Positions 1 through 8,045 of a stretch of DNA of 41,219 nucleotides are shown here, piece by piece (position 1 is the stretch's first letter; each line of letters starts with the position of its first letter). The stretch covers positions 1 through 41,219 of the forward strand of contig NZ_CACRUY010000047.1 of the NCBI RefSeq assembly GCF_902652685.1, read 5' to 3'. The position numbers were made by a program, and so were the translations under genes. The stretch is from Mycobacterium sp. Marseille-P9652 (GTDB lineage Bacteria; Actinomycetota; Actinomycetes; Mycobacteriales; Mycobacteriaceae). The notes beneath the pieces are model-generated. The model made no database searches. It saw only the letters and a list, made by a program, of their open reading frames with translations, and was not told the origin of the DNA.

Positions 1-1
1 C

Positions 2-2230
2 CCCCCGAACGCGCCGCAAAGGCCCCCCGTGGCGCCGCCGCGTCCGGCAGCGTCACCGCGGCGCGCGCCGACGTCGGCGATGCCGCTGCCGGGGACACCC
101 CCTGACCAGGTGACCGTGGTCAACGCCGAGTCGGCCGCCAGGTCCTCCGCCGCGCCGCCCGAGGCGGCTGAGAGCGCCACCCCGGAGCCGACGCCGGCCG
201 CGGAGTTCACCGTCATCGACGCCAAGACGGCCGACGTGTCGAACCTGGCGACCAGGATGGTGAAATTCCTCACCCCCCGCGCGTCGCACGACCAGGCCGA
301 GGCGGTGACGATCGGCCGCGCCGCCGACAACGACATCGTCGTCTCCGACGTGCTGGCCTCGCGTCGGCACGCGACGCTGGTGCAGACGCGGCTCGGAACC
401 GAGATCAGGGACGAGAGCGTCAACGGGACGTTCGTCAACGGCACCCGGGTGGGGTCCGCGATCCTGTCCGAGGACGACGTCGTGACCATCGGCAACGTCG
501 ACCTGGAGTTCCGCAACGGCACGCTCGTGCCCAGCAGCGAAGCCGCATCGCGCACAGGCGGTTTGGAGGTCAAGGGCGTCAAGTACGTCGTCGACAACGG
601 CAAGCAGCTGCTCGACAACATCTCGCTGACCGCCCGCCCCGGCACCCTGACCGCCGTGATCGGCGGCTCGGGCGCCGGGAAGAGCACGCTGGCCCGGCTG
701 ATCGCCGGCTACGCGCGCCCCACGTCGGGCTCGGTGAGCTTCGAGGGACACGACATCCACGCCGAGTACGCCTCGTTGCGCAGCAGGATCGGCATGGTGC
801 CGCAGGACGACGTGGTGCACCGCCAGCTGACGGTGAACCAGGCCCTCGGTTACGCCGCCGAGCTGCGGCTGCCGCCCGACACCAGCAAGGCCGACCGCGC
901 CAAGGTTGTCGAGAAGGTGCTGGGCGAGCTCGACCTCACCAAGCACGCCGACACCCGCGTCGACAAGCTCTCCGGCGGTCAACGCAAACGCGCCTCCGTG
1001 GCACTCGAGCTGCTCACCGGGCCGTCGCTGCTCATCCTCGACGAGCCAACCTCGGGGCTGGACCCGGCGCTCGACTACCAGGTCATGACCATGCTGCGGC
1101 AGTTGGCCGACGCCGGCCGCGTGGTGATCGTGGTGACGCACATGCTGTCCTACCTCGACACCTGCGACCAGCTGCTGCTGGTGGCGCCGGGCGGTAAGAC
1201 GGCCTACTGCGGCCCGCCCGACCGGATCGGCGACGCGATGGGGACCACCAACTGGGCCAAGATCTTCACCAAGGTCGGCGCCGACCCGGAGGAGGCGAAC
1301 CGGCGCTTCATCGAGCGAAGCGAGGCCCAGAGGCGGCCCCAGAAACTCATGGCGGACCGCGACGAGGAGCCGGGCGACATCGGCAAGCCGGTCCACACGA
1401 GCGTGCGGCGCCAGGTTTCCACGGTCGCCCGGCGCCAGGTCCGCCTCGTCGTCGCCGACCGCGCGTACTTCGTCTTCCTGGCGCTGCTGCCGTTCATCCT
1501 GGGGGCCCTGTCCCTGACCGTCCCGGGCAGCAAGGGTTTTCGCGTTCCGGGCCCGAACGCCGGGACGCCCGACGAGGCGGTGCAGATCCTGGCCCTGCTG
1601 CTGCCGGCCGCGGCGTTCATGGGCACCGCGCTGACGATCCGCGATCTGGTGGGCGAGCGCCCCATCTTCCAGCGCGAGCAGGCGGTCGGGTTGTCGACGA
1701 CGGCCTATCTGCTCGCCAAGACCGCGGTCTTCTGTGGGTTCGCGATTCTGCAGTCGGCGATCATCACCGCGATCGTGGTTCTCGGCAAGAGCGCGCCCGC
1801 GCGGGGCGCCGTGCTGTTCGGCCATTCGACCGCGGGGGCCGCCCTCGAACTGTTCGCTACCGTCGCGGCGACCTGCGTCGCCTCGGCCATTCTCGGCCTG
1901 GCGATCTCGTCGCTGGTGAGGTCCAGCGAACAGATCATGCCGCTGTTCGTCGTGGCGGTCATGGCGCAGCTGGTGCTGTGCGGCGGCATGGTGCCGGTGA
2001 CGGGCCGGCTGGGGCTCGACCAGCTGTCGTTCGCGATGCCCGCGCGGTGGGGCTACGCCGCCGCGGCGTCGACGGTCGACCTGCGCCACCTGGTGCCCGA
2101 GTCGATGTTGAGCCAGGACAGGTTCTGGGAGCACACGTCCCGGGTCTGGCTGATCGACATGGGCATGCTGGCCGCGTTGTCGCTGTGCTACGCCGGCTTC
2201 GTGCGGTGGAAGATCCGCTTGCGTCGATAG
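2..2230 (+). CDS. Rv1747-like FHA-domain ABC exporter (5' end outside window)
   Basis: This is a half-size ABC exporter with FHA regulation. The reading frame is open to the left edge, so the N-terminus is missing. From residue 1 = codon at 29, a Pro/Ala/Thr-rich linker runs to about 70. An FHA domain follows at about 75-165 (IGRAADNDIV, SRRHA, NGTFVNG). The nucleotide-binding domain has Walker A GGSGAGKST near 212, signature LSGGQRKR near 314 and Walker B LLILDEPTSGLD near 340. A C-terminal ABC-2 type membrane domain with about six helices covers 480-733. M. tuberculosis Rv1747 (865 aa, from memory) has two FHA domains and a linker phosphorylated by PknF, and is linked to cell-wall glycolipid export. 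By length, the first FHA domain should lie left of the window. The architecture is clear; the substrate is not visible. Confidence 0.93.
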   Translation, partial: PPNAPQRPPVAPPRPAASPRRAPTSAMPLPGTPPDQVTVVNAESAARSSAAPPEAAESATPEPTPAAEFTVIDAKTADVSNLATRMVKFLTPRASHDQAEAVTIGRAADNDIVVSDVLASRRHATLVQTRLGTEIRDESVNGTFVNGTRVGSAILSEDDVVTIGNVDLEFRNGTLVPSSEAASRTGGLEVKGVKYVVDNGKQLLDNISLTARPGTLTAVIGGSGAGKSTLARLIAGYARPTSGSVSFEGHDIHAEYASLRSRIGMVPQDDVVHRQLTVNQALGYAAELRLPPDTSKADRAKVVEKVLGELDLTKHADTRVDKLSGGQRKRASVALELLTGPSLLILDEPTSGLDPALDYQVMTMLRQLADAGRVVIVVTHMLSYLDTCDQLLLVAPGGKTAYCGPPDRIGDAMGTTNWAKIFTKVGADPEEANRRFIERSEAQRRPQKLMADRDEEPGDIGKPVHTSVRRQVSTVARRQVRLVVADRAYFVFLALLPFILGALSLTVPGSKGFRVPGPNAGTPDEAVQILALLLPAAAFMGTALTIRDLVGERPIFQREQAVGLSTTAYLLAKTAVFCGFAILQSAIITAIVVLGKSAPARGAVLFGHSTAGAALELFATVAATCVASAILGLAISSLVRSSEQIMPLFVVAVMAQLVLCGGMVPVTGRLGLDQLSFAMPARWGYAAAASTVDLRHLVPESMLSQDRFWEHTSRVWLIDMGMLAALSLCYAGFVRWKIRLRR

Positions 2231-2233
2231 GCT
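2228..2233 (+). promoter_or_regulatory. -10 box TAGGCT for the DUF402 gene
   Basis: TAGGCT ends 7 nt before the ATT codon at 2241, the spacing of mycobacterial leaderless promoters. It overlaps the stop codon of the upstream ABC gene. This is inferred from spacing and the TANNNT pattern only. Confidence 0.4.
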
Positions 2234-2240
2234 GACGACC

Positions 2241-2747
2241 ATTCATCCGCCCAAGCACGAGACGTTCGACCTCCGGGCCCGCACCAACACCGACCCGAAG
2301 GGCATCGTGCGGGGCGTCGACGAGTACGTCGTGCGACCGTGGGGGCTCTACCTGGCCCGGCCGACCCCGGGCCGCGCCCAGTTCCACTACCTCGAGTCGT
2401 GGCTGCTGCCCTCGATCGGGCTGCGCGCCACGGTCTTTCATTTCAATCCCGGCCATGAACGCGATCACGACTACTACCTCGACGTCGGCGATTACACGCC
2501 CGGCCGCGACGTGTGGCACTCCGAGGATCACTATCTCGACATCGAGGTCCGCACGGGCGTGCGTGCGGCGCTGGCCGACGTCGACGAGTTGCTCGAGGCC
2601 GTCCGTCACGGCCTGCTGACGGCTGAGGTCGGCGAGCGGGCCGTGCGCCGCGCGGTGGACGCCGTGGACGGGTTGGCCCGCAACGGTTACGACCTGTCGC
2701 GGTGGCTGGGCGGCATGGGCATGGAACTCACCTGGCGCGGGCGGTAA
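2241..2747 (+). CDS. DUF402 family protein (Rv1632c-like), possible ATT start
   Basis: DUF402 proteins are small beta-rich proteins; some relatives are nucleoside-phosphate phosphatases, but the role of this actinobacterial group is unknown. The conserved core (VDEY, GLYLARP, YLESWLLPS, the aromatic/acidic DYYLDVGDY and HYLDIEVRTG, and GYDLSRWLGG near the end) is intact. The first ordinary start is GTG at 2307 (146 aa), close to the length I recall for the M. tuberculosis annotation. However, the frame upstream reads HPPKHETFD...NTDPKG, which I recognise as the normal N-terminus of this family in actinobacteria. The codon just before HPPK is ATT at 2241, 7 nt downstream of a -10-like box. I therefore place the start at 2241 and give GTG 2307 as the conservative alternative. 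The gene follows the ABC gene by 10 nt. Confidence 0.75.
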   Translation: MHPPKHETFDLRARTNTDPKGIVRGVDEYVVRPWGLYLARPTPGRAQFHYLESWLLPSIGLRATVFHFNPGHERDHDYYLDVGDYTPGRDVWHSEDHYLDIEVRTGVRAALADVDELLEAVRHGLLTAEVGERAVRRAVDAVDGLARNGYDLSRWLGGMGMELTWRGR

Positions 2748-2778
2748 CCGGACGGGTCAATGGCCCTGCTCGCGGCGG

Positions 2779-2784
2779 TACCGT
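2779..2784 (+). promoter_or_regulatory. -10 box TACCGT, leaderless start of the DNA ligase gene
   Basis: TACCGT is followed by exactly 6 nt and then ATG at 2791. No Shine-Dalgarno sequence lies in between. This fits transcription starting at the A of the start codon. Confidence 0.5.
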
Positions 2785-2790
2785 TCGGGA

Positions 2791-3789
2791 ATGGACTTCG
2801 CCGGTCTGCCCGCATCCGTGCGCGCCCTGTTGCGCGACGAGGCGGTGCCCGACTGGCGGGCGCCGACATTGGCGACGCTGACCGACGAGCGGTTCTCCGA
2901 TCCGCGGTGGATCTTCGAGCGCAAGTTCGACGGGATGCGCTGCCTGGCCTTCCGCGACGGTGACCAAGTGCGGCTGCTGTCGCGAAACCGCCAGCCGCTC
3001 AACGGAACCTATCCCGAGCTGGTCGACGCGCTCGCCGCGCAGCGCACCGCACGGTTCGTCGTGGACGGTGAGGTGGTGGCGTTCGAGGGCCGCCGCACCA
3101 GCTTCTCCCGACTGCAGGGTCGCCTCGGCATCTCCGATCCCGAGGCGGCCCGGGCGTCGCCGGTCCGGATCTATTACTACCTGTTCGACCTGCTGCACGT
3201 CGAAGGCAAGTCAACGATCGACCTGCCCCTGCTCACGCGTAAGCGACTGCTGCGCAACGCGATCGAGTTCGCCGACCCGCTGCGGTACACCCCGCACCGG
3301 CTTGAGGACGGCCTGGCCGCCTACCGCGCCGCCTGCGCACGCGGCGACGAAGGGGTGATCGCGAAGCTGGCCGAGTCGCGATACGACAGTGGCCGGTCGA
3401 AGAATTGGCTGAAGTTCAAGTGCGTACGGGACCAGGAGTTCGTGGTGGGTGGCTATACCAGCCCCAGGGGCAGCCGGGTGGAGCTGGGCGCGCTGCTGCT
3501 CGGGTACTACGACGGCCGGGACCTGGTCTACGCCGGCAAAGTGGGCACCGGTTTCGACGAGGCCACCCTGCGCCGCCTCCACGAGAGGCTGTCGACGCTC
3601 GCCCGCGAAACCCCGCCCTTCTCCCTGGGACTCGGCCGGCTCGGCGACGCCCACTGGGTGCGGCCGGAACTGGTGGTCCAGATCGGTTTCACCGAGTGGA
3701 CGCGCGACGGGAAGCTCCGCCACCCGCGTTACCTCGGCGTCCGCACCGACAAGAACGCCGGCGAGGTCGTGCGGGAGACGGGGGCCTGA
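2791..3789 (+). CDS. ATP-dependent DNA ligase (LigC/LigD-ligase type)
   Basis: This enzyme seals nicks in DNA through a covalent lysyl-AMP intermediate. The nucleotidyltransferase motifs are all present: motif I ERKFDGMR with the adenylated lysine at residue 45, motif III VVDGEVVAF, motif IV EGVIAK, and motif V SKNWLKFK. An OB-fold C-terminal domain follows (VVGGYTSPRGSRVELGALLLGYY) and the protein ends HPRYLGVRTDK. At 332 aa it is the size of a stand-alone LigC or of the LigD ligase domain. There is no polymerase/primase or phosphoesterase domain and no Ku gene nearby. It probably acts in end joining or back-up repair beside the NAD-dependent LigA. It is transcribed alone from its own promoter. 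The family is certain; the choice of sub-type is inferred. Confidence 0.93.
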   Translation: MDFAGLPASVRALLRDEAVPDWRAPTLATLTDERFSDPRWIFERKFDGMRCLAFRDGDQVRLLSRNRQPLNGTYPELVDALAAQRTARFVVDGEVVAFEGRRTSFSRLQGRLGISDPEAARASPVRIYYYLFDLLHVEGKSTIDLPLLTRKRLLRNAIEFADPLRYTPHRLEDGLAAYRAACARGDEGVIAKLAESRYDSGRSKNWLKFKCVRDQEFVVGGYTSPRGSRVELGALLLGYYDGRDLVYAGKVGTGFDEATLRRLHERLSTLARETPPFSLGLGRLGDAHWVRPELVVQIGFTEWTRDGKLRHPRYLGVRTDKNAGEVVRETGA

Positions 3790-3817
3790 GCCCTTGGTCC
3801 CCCGCTCGCGCTGGGCG

Positions 3818-3823
3818 TAATGT
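3818..3823 (+). promoter_or_regulatory. -10 box TAATGT, probable leaderless start of the secreted protein gene
   Basis: TAATGT is followed by 8 nt and ATG at 3832. The ATG at 3820 lies inside the -10 box, so 3832 is the more likely start. Confidence 0.45.
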
Positions 3824-3831
3824 CAGCGACT

Positions 3832-4242
3832 ATGAGCTGCATCGGCCGCAGGCTCCTGCCGATCGTGACCCTCATCGCCGTTGGCTCCCAGCTGAGTCCG
3901 GCGACCGCGCGGGCGGACCTGCACAACATCACCTACCGCGCCAGGATCGACGCGCTGACCACCGGCAGCCAGGCCACCTTCATCATCAACGGCGGCCAGA
4001 CGAACACCGCCAACCTTCCGTCCATGCCCGGCAACGCATTCGAAGCCAACACAGTGCTGCCCGACCCGGCGCAGGCCGGCATGCGGATAGTGCTGCATTT
4101 CCCGTACTCGGCGAACGTCCACTGCGAGATCGACGTCGACGACAACGTTTTCACCCAGGCCGACCAACTGGTCAGGCCGGCACCCGGCAACGCCGATCCC
4201 AACAACGGCGCGCTGGCCTGCGGCGCACCGCTGCCCGCCTGA
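3832..4242 (+). CDS. Small secreted protein of unknown function
   Basis: I do not recognise a named family. The protein has a textbook Sec signal peptide: GRR basic start, hydrophobic LLPIVTLIAVG, and likely cleavage after ATARA near residue 28. The mature part of about 108 aa is rich in beta-forming stretches and has two cysteines (NVHCEI and LACGAP) that could form a disulphide. This pattern resembles small mycobacterial exported proteins of the MmpS-like beta-sandwich kind, but the match is too weak to name it. ATG 3832 is preferred over ATG 3820 because of the -10 box and because it gives a compact signal peptide. The gene converges on the DUF2889 gene with a gap of 27 nt. Confidence 0.8.
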   Translation: MSCIGRRLLPIVTLIAVGSQLSPATARADLHNITYRARIDALTTGSQATFIINGGQTNTANLPSMPGNAFEANTVLPDPAQAGMRIVLHFPYSANVHCEIDVDDNVFTQADQLVRPAPGNADPNNGALACGAPLPA

Positions 4243-4269
4243 GTCCGATTGCCCGACTCCCATACAGGC

Positions 4270-5235
4270 TTACCGGCTATCCAACAGGGCATCCAGATCG
4301 GCGATCGCGCGCAACGTGTCGTTGAGGTGGGTGCAGGTGCTGGTGCCGACGAATTCGCCGCGGACGCGATCGCGTAACTCGGCCAGAGTCATACCCCGGA
4401 TGCGGGACGCGCTACCGATTGCCCCCGGGCATTCCTGCCAGGGCAACACCCGCACTTCGGCGTTCACCCCGGTGATCACCCGCCGTGAGGCGTCGATCGT
4501 GCCGGCGACCGTGTACTCGTGCACGATCGTTTCCACCAAGTCGTCGTCCACGTGAGAGTCGCGGAAGTGGGCCTGGAACTGCGCCGGCCCGGTGTCGAAT
4601 TCCGCCAGATCCAGACGTCGGTATCTGCGCATTCCGCGCGCTCGGAGCGGCTCCACTTCGTGTAGTCCGCTCAGCGGTGGCGCCACCGGCCCACGGCCCG
4701 TCGGGATGACATCGTGCCGCCGGGTGTACGCGATCAGCGAAGCGTCCGGCGCGAAACCGGCACAGATCCCGGCCATTCGGTCGGCGATGCCCGGCGGCAT
4801 CTTCTCTTCGACACCGTCGACGATGGCCGCGTGTTGGGTGGCGTATCCGGACACCAGGGTTGCACCGACCCAGTCGTCGAGCAGCAGATGCAGCAGGCTG
4901 GCGCGCTCCGCTTCCTCAGGAAACAGCCGGCCAACCTTCGCCCGGAATCCGGCGCCAACGCGACAGCCCAGCAGTGCGTCGAGGCCGGCGGGCGACGTGA
5001 TGTCGTCGACGACCTGATCGGTGAGATGTGCCTCCATTCGGATCTCACCGAGCACTTCGACGCGTCCGTCCTCAGCGCCCACCACGTCGCGCGCCCGCAG
5101 GTCGGCCAGGGAGCCGCCCGCACCATCCGGATGGGTGTCGATGGTGCTGGTGCGCCGCCGTCGTCCGGCCACCAGCCGCGGCGCCTCGTCCACGAAGGGC
5201 CGCCGTGGGCCCACAATGTTGTCGACGAACGGCAT
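4270..5235 (-). CDS. DUF2889 family protein
   Basis: The 321-aa cytoplasmic protein has no signal peptide or membrane segment. The N-terminal third is Arg/Asp-rich (RRRRTSTIDTHPDG...LRARDVVG). Its C-terminal third carries the features of DUF2889 (the ITGVNAEVRVLPWQECPGAIGSA region and GTSTCTHLNDTLRAIADLDAL at the end). The conserved Cys/His pair (CPGA...CTHLND) might bind a metal, but this is inference. No activity is known for the family. It starts at ATG 5235, 6 nt after the coaE stop codon on the same strand, so it is probably the last gene of an rpsA-coaE-DUF2889 transcription unit. Confidence 0.85.
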   Translation of the reverse strand: MPFVDNIVGPRRPFVDEAPRLVAGRRRRTSTIDTHPDGAGGSLADLRARDVVGAEDGRVEVLGEIRMEAHLTDQVVDDITSPAGLDALLGCRVGAGFRAKVGRLFPEEAERASLLHLLLDDWVGATLVSGYATQHAAIVDGVEEKMPPGIADRMAGICAGFAPDASLIAYTRRHDVIPTGRGPVAPPLSGLHEVEPLRARGMRRYRRLDLAEFDTGPAQFQAHFRDSHVDDDLVETIVHEYTVAGTIDASRRVITGVNAEVRVLPWQECPGAIGSASRIRGMTLAELRDRVRGEFVGTSTCTHLNDTLRAIADLDALLDSR

Positions 5236-5241
5236 GGTGGC

Positions 5242-6456
5242 TCAGGGCTTCCAGCCGGTGGCGTCGGCCCACTCCCACGCCCGCTCATAGGCGTCGGCGA
5301 ACCACGGCTCCTTGGCCTCGGCGTACGACGCGATGTCGCCGTCCGCGCGCTCGGCGGCCGCCCGCTTGACGTTCACGTACTCGGCCGCCACCTCGGGCTC
5401 CGCGGTCAACCAGTCCACGAACAGCAGGGCGAACTGCTGGTCGGGCCAGCCGTCGACCCGCAGGTGTACGTTGGTCGGCCGGCCGGGATCGGCCGAGCCG
5501 TGAAAACGCTTGCGCCACAACGATGGATCGTCGCTGTGGTCGTACTCCTCGACGCGGCTGCGGGCGTGCGGCTTGGGGACGTCCTCGGTGATGTGCTCGG
5601 CGCGCGGGTACCCCGCGGCGAGCAGCGCCTCGGCGAGTTCGTCGGCGACCCCGAGGGATTCGACGGTGACCTGGATGTCGATGACGTCCTTGGCGACCAG
5701 TTCGGGGACGGCGCTGGAGCCGATGTGGTCGACGCGCAACGCCCGGTGCCCGCACGCCGTCCGGAGCCGGTTGACGATCCGCCGGGCCTGGTCGGGCCAC
5801 GTGGGGTCGGGTGCGACGAGCCGCACGGCGCTTGGAGGGACCCGTCGCTCGCTGAGGTTGTGGGCGAACGGCAGGATCCGGTCGTTCCAGATCTCGCGGG
5901 CGGTGCGCACCAGATCGTCCGGGGTGCCCGAGTTGTCCACCCATATGTCCGCCACGGCGCGGCGCTGCTCGTCGGTGGCTTGGGCGGCAATGCGGGCGCG
6001 GGCGTCGGATTCGGGCATGCCGCGCTGATCGACCAGCCGCCGCAGCCGCACCTCGACGTCGGCATACACGATGACGACGAGCGGGAACAGCGGCGCCATC
6101 CCGGATTCGACCAGCAGCGGAATGTCCTCCACCACCACCGAGTCGTCGGGCACGGACGCGATGATCTCGGCGCGCCGCTTGCCCACGAGGGGATGCACGA
6201 TGCCGTTGAGCTTCTTGCGCGCCTCGTCGTCCCGAAACGCCTTGGCGGCCAACGCCGGTCGGTCCAGCGAACCGTCGGGCAGCAGGATGTCGTCGCCGAA
6301 GGCCTCGACGAGCGCCTCGAGCCCCTCGGTGCCGGGCGCGACCACCTCGCGGGCGATCACGTCACCGTCGACCACGACTGCGCCCCACCGCGCGAACGAG
6401 GACGACAGCGCCGACTTTCCGGCGCCGATGCCACCGGTCAACCCGATACGGAGCAT
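5242..6456 (-). CDS. coaE: Dephospho-CoA kinase fused to a GrpB/UPF0157 domain
   Basis: The enzyme phosphorylates dephospho-CoA to CoA, the last step of coenzyme A synthesis. Residues 1-200 are the P-loop kinase: Walker A GLTGGIGAGKS at 6-16, DGDVIARE, and VVEDIPLLVESG. Residues of about 210-385 form a UPF0157/GrpB nucleotidyltransferase-fold domain (DHIGSSAVPELVAKDVIDIQV, YDHSDDPSLWRKRF, NVHLRV, FVDWL). The two-domain protein of about 405 aa is the normal mycobacterial form; in M. tuberculosis the C-terminal part has been reported to support folding or activity of the kinase. The gene lies 15 nt downstream of rpsA on the same strand and is probably co-transcribed with it. The start ATG at 6456 gives MLRIGLTGG, as expected. 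Confidence 0.97.
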   Translation of the reverse strand: MLRIGLTGGIGAGKSALSSSFARWGAVVVDGDVIAREVVAPGTEGLEALVEAFGDDILLPDGSLDRPALAAKAFRDDEARKKLNGIVHPLVGKRRAEIIASVPDDSVVVEDIPLLVESGMAPLFPLVVIVYADVEVRLRRLVDQRGMPESDARARIAAQATDEQRRAVADIWVDNSGTPDDLVRTAREIWNDRILPFAHNLSERRVPPSAVRLVAPDPTWPDQARRIVNRLRTACGHRALRVDHIGSSAVPELVAKDVIDIQVTVESLGVADELAEALLAAGYPRAEHITEDVPKPHARSRVEEYDHSDDPSLWRKRFHGSADPGRPTNVHLRVDGWPDQQFALLFVDWLTAEPEVAAEYVNVKRAAAERADGDIASYAEAKEPWFADAYERAWEWADATGWKP

Positions 6457-6471
6457 GCCGGAAACGCAGCG

Positions 6472-7923
6472 TTACGCGTTGCCGGCGAGTTTCTCCCGCA
6501 GCGCGGCCAATTGGGCGTCGCTGGCCAGCGAACCGCCGGCCGCCTTCTCCTCGCGCCCACCGCCGGAGCCGGACGACTGGTCGCCGCCCGTGCCGTGGCC
6601 GGCCGCCTCGGCGGCGGCGAACTTCTCCATCTGCGCGGTGTGCATCTTGTGCCGGCGCTCGGCCTCGGCGTAGCGGGCCTCCCACTCGGCGCGCTGGGCG
6701 TCGAAACCTTCCATCCACTCGTTGGTCTCGGCGTCGAAGCCCTCGGGGAAGATGTAGTTGCCCTGCTCGTCGTAGCTGTCGGCCATGCCGTACTTCGCCG
6801 GGTCGAACTCCTCGGTGTAGTCCTCGTTGGCCTGCTTGAGCGACAACGAGATCCGGCGGCGCTCCAGGTCGATGTCGATGACCTTGACCATCGCGTCGTC
6901 GCCGACGGCGACCACCTGGTCGGGCACCTCGACGTGGCGCTCGGCCAGCTCGGAGATGTGCACCAGGCCCTCGATGCCCTCCTCGACGCGGACGAACGCG
7001 CCGAACGGCACCAGCTTGGTGACCTTGCCGGGCACGATCTGGCCGATGGCGTGCGTGCGGGCGAAGTGCCGCCACGGGTCTTCCTGAGTCGCCTTGAGCG
7101 ACAACGACACCCGCTCGCGGTCCATGTCGACGTCGAGCACCTCGACGGTGACCTCGTCGCCCACCTGCACCACCTCGGACGGGTGGTCGATGTGCTTCCA
7201 GGACAGCTCGGAGACGTGCACCAGGCCGTCCACCCCGCCCAGGTCGACGAACGCGCCGAAGTTGACGATGGACGAGACCACGCCCTTGCGGATGGCGCCC
7301 TTCTGCAGCTGGTTGAGGAACTCGCTGCGCACCTCGGACTGCGTCTGCTCCAGCCAGGCCCGGCGCGACAGGACCACGTTGTTGCGGTTCTTGTCGAGCT
7401 CGATGATCTTGGCCTCGATCTCCTTGCCGATGTACGGCTGCAGGTCGCGCACGCGCCGCATCTCGACCAGCGAGGCGGGCAGGAAGCCGCGCAATCCGAT
7501 GTCGAGGATCAGGCCGCCCTTGACGACCTCGATGACCGTGCCCTTGACGGCCTCGTCCTTCTCCTTGAGCGCCTCGATGGTGCCCCAGGCGCGCTCGTAC
7601 TGCGCGCGCTTCTTGGACAGGATCAGGCGGCCCTCTTTGTCCTCCTTGGTGAGAACCAGGGCCTCGACCTCGTCGCCCACGGAAACGACCTCGGAGGGGT
7701 CGACGTCGTGCTTGATCGAGAGCTCGCGGGCGGGGATGACCCCCTCGGTCTTGTAGCCGATGTCGAGGAGCACCTCGTCCCGGTCAACTTTGACGATCGT
7801 GCCCTCCACGATGTCGCCATCGTTGAAGTATTTGATCGTTTTATCTATTGCTGCGAGAAAGTCCTCGCTGGAGCCAATGTCGTTGACGGCTACTTGGGGC
7901 GAGGTGACGGTGGGACTCGGCAT
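6472..7923 (-). CDS. rpsA: 30S ribosomal protein S1
   Basis: S1 binds mRNA on the small subunit. In mycobacteria it has also been linked to tmRNA and to pyrazinoic acid. The protein carries four S1 RNA-binding repeats (GDIVEGTIVKVDRDEVLLDIG; EAVKGTVIEVVKGGLILDIG; KGVVSSIVNFGAFVDLGGVDGLVHVSEL; PGKVTKLVPFGAFVRVEEGIEGLVHISEL, each given only as a landmark). A less conserved Gly/Ser/Glu-rich tail follows. I start it at ATG 7923 (MPSPTVTSPQVAV), which matches the usual mycobacterial N-terminus. The 13 codons upstream in frame are not expected to be translated. The 483-aa length is normal. The next genes on this strand are coaE and the DUF2889 gene. Confidence 0.98.
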   Translation of the reverse strand: MPSPTVTSPQVAVNDIGSSEDFLAAIDKTIKYFNDGDIVEGTIVKVDRDEVLLDIGYKTEGVIPARELSIKHDVDPSEVVSVGDEVEALVLTKEDKEGRLILSKKRAQYERAWGTIEALKEKDEAVKGTVIEVVKGGLILDIGLRGFLPASLVEMRRVRDLQPYIGKEIEAKIIELDKNRNNVVLSRRAWLEQTQSEVRSEFLNQLQKGAIRKGVVSSIVNFGAFVDLGGVDGLVHVSELSWKHIDHPSEVVQVGDEVTVEVLDVDMDRERVSLSLKATQEDPWRHFARTHAIGQIVPGKVTKLVPFGAFVRVEEGIEGLVHISELAERHVEVPDQVVAVGDDAMVKVIDIDLERRRISLSLKQANEDYTEEFDPAKYGMADSYDEQGNYIFPEGFDAETNEWMEGFDAQRAEWEARYAEAERRHKMHTAQMEKFAAAEAAGHGTGGDQSSGSGGGREEKAAGGSLASDAQLAALREKLAGNA

Positions 7924-7980
7924 GTGGTGGGTTGCTCCGGACAGGTTGGGTCGTAGGGACAAAACGGGATTTACCTGTTG

Positions 7981-8010
7981 AGGCTACTCGACACAGGACA
8001 TGCTGGCCAA
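7981..8010 (-). promoter_or_regulatory. Candidate rpsA promoter
   Basis: Read on the minus strand, a TTGGCC (8010-8005) and a TAGCCT (7986-7981) are separated by 18 nt. They would give an rpsA leader of roughly 50 nt. There is only a weak GGAG 11 nt before the ATG. The call rests on motif shape alone. Confidence 0.35.
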
Positions 8011-8045
8011 ACCAGTCGCGGTGGGGCGGGTGGGCGCGCTGCCGG

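Noticed and set aside
53-2242. A 729-aa open frame on the minus strand
   Set aside because: It lies antisense to the FHA-ABC gene, is composed of Arg/Gly/His/Ala-rich sequence without domains, and is the usual shadow frame of high-GC coding DNA.
4714-7956. A 1080-aa open frame on the plus strand
   Set aside because: It covers the DUF2889 gene, coaE and rpsA in antisense, has no recognisable motif, and arises from the low frequency of stop codons in this frame.
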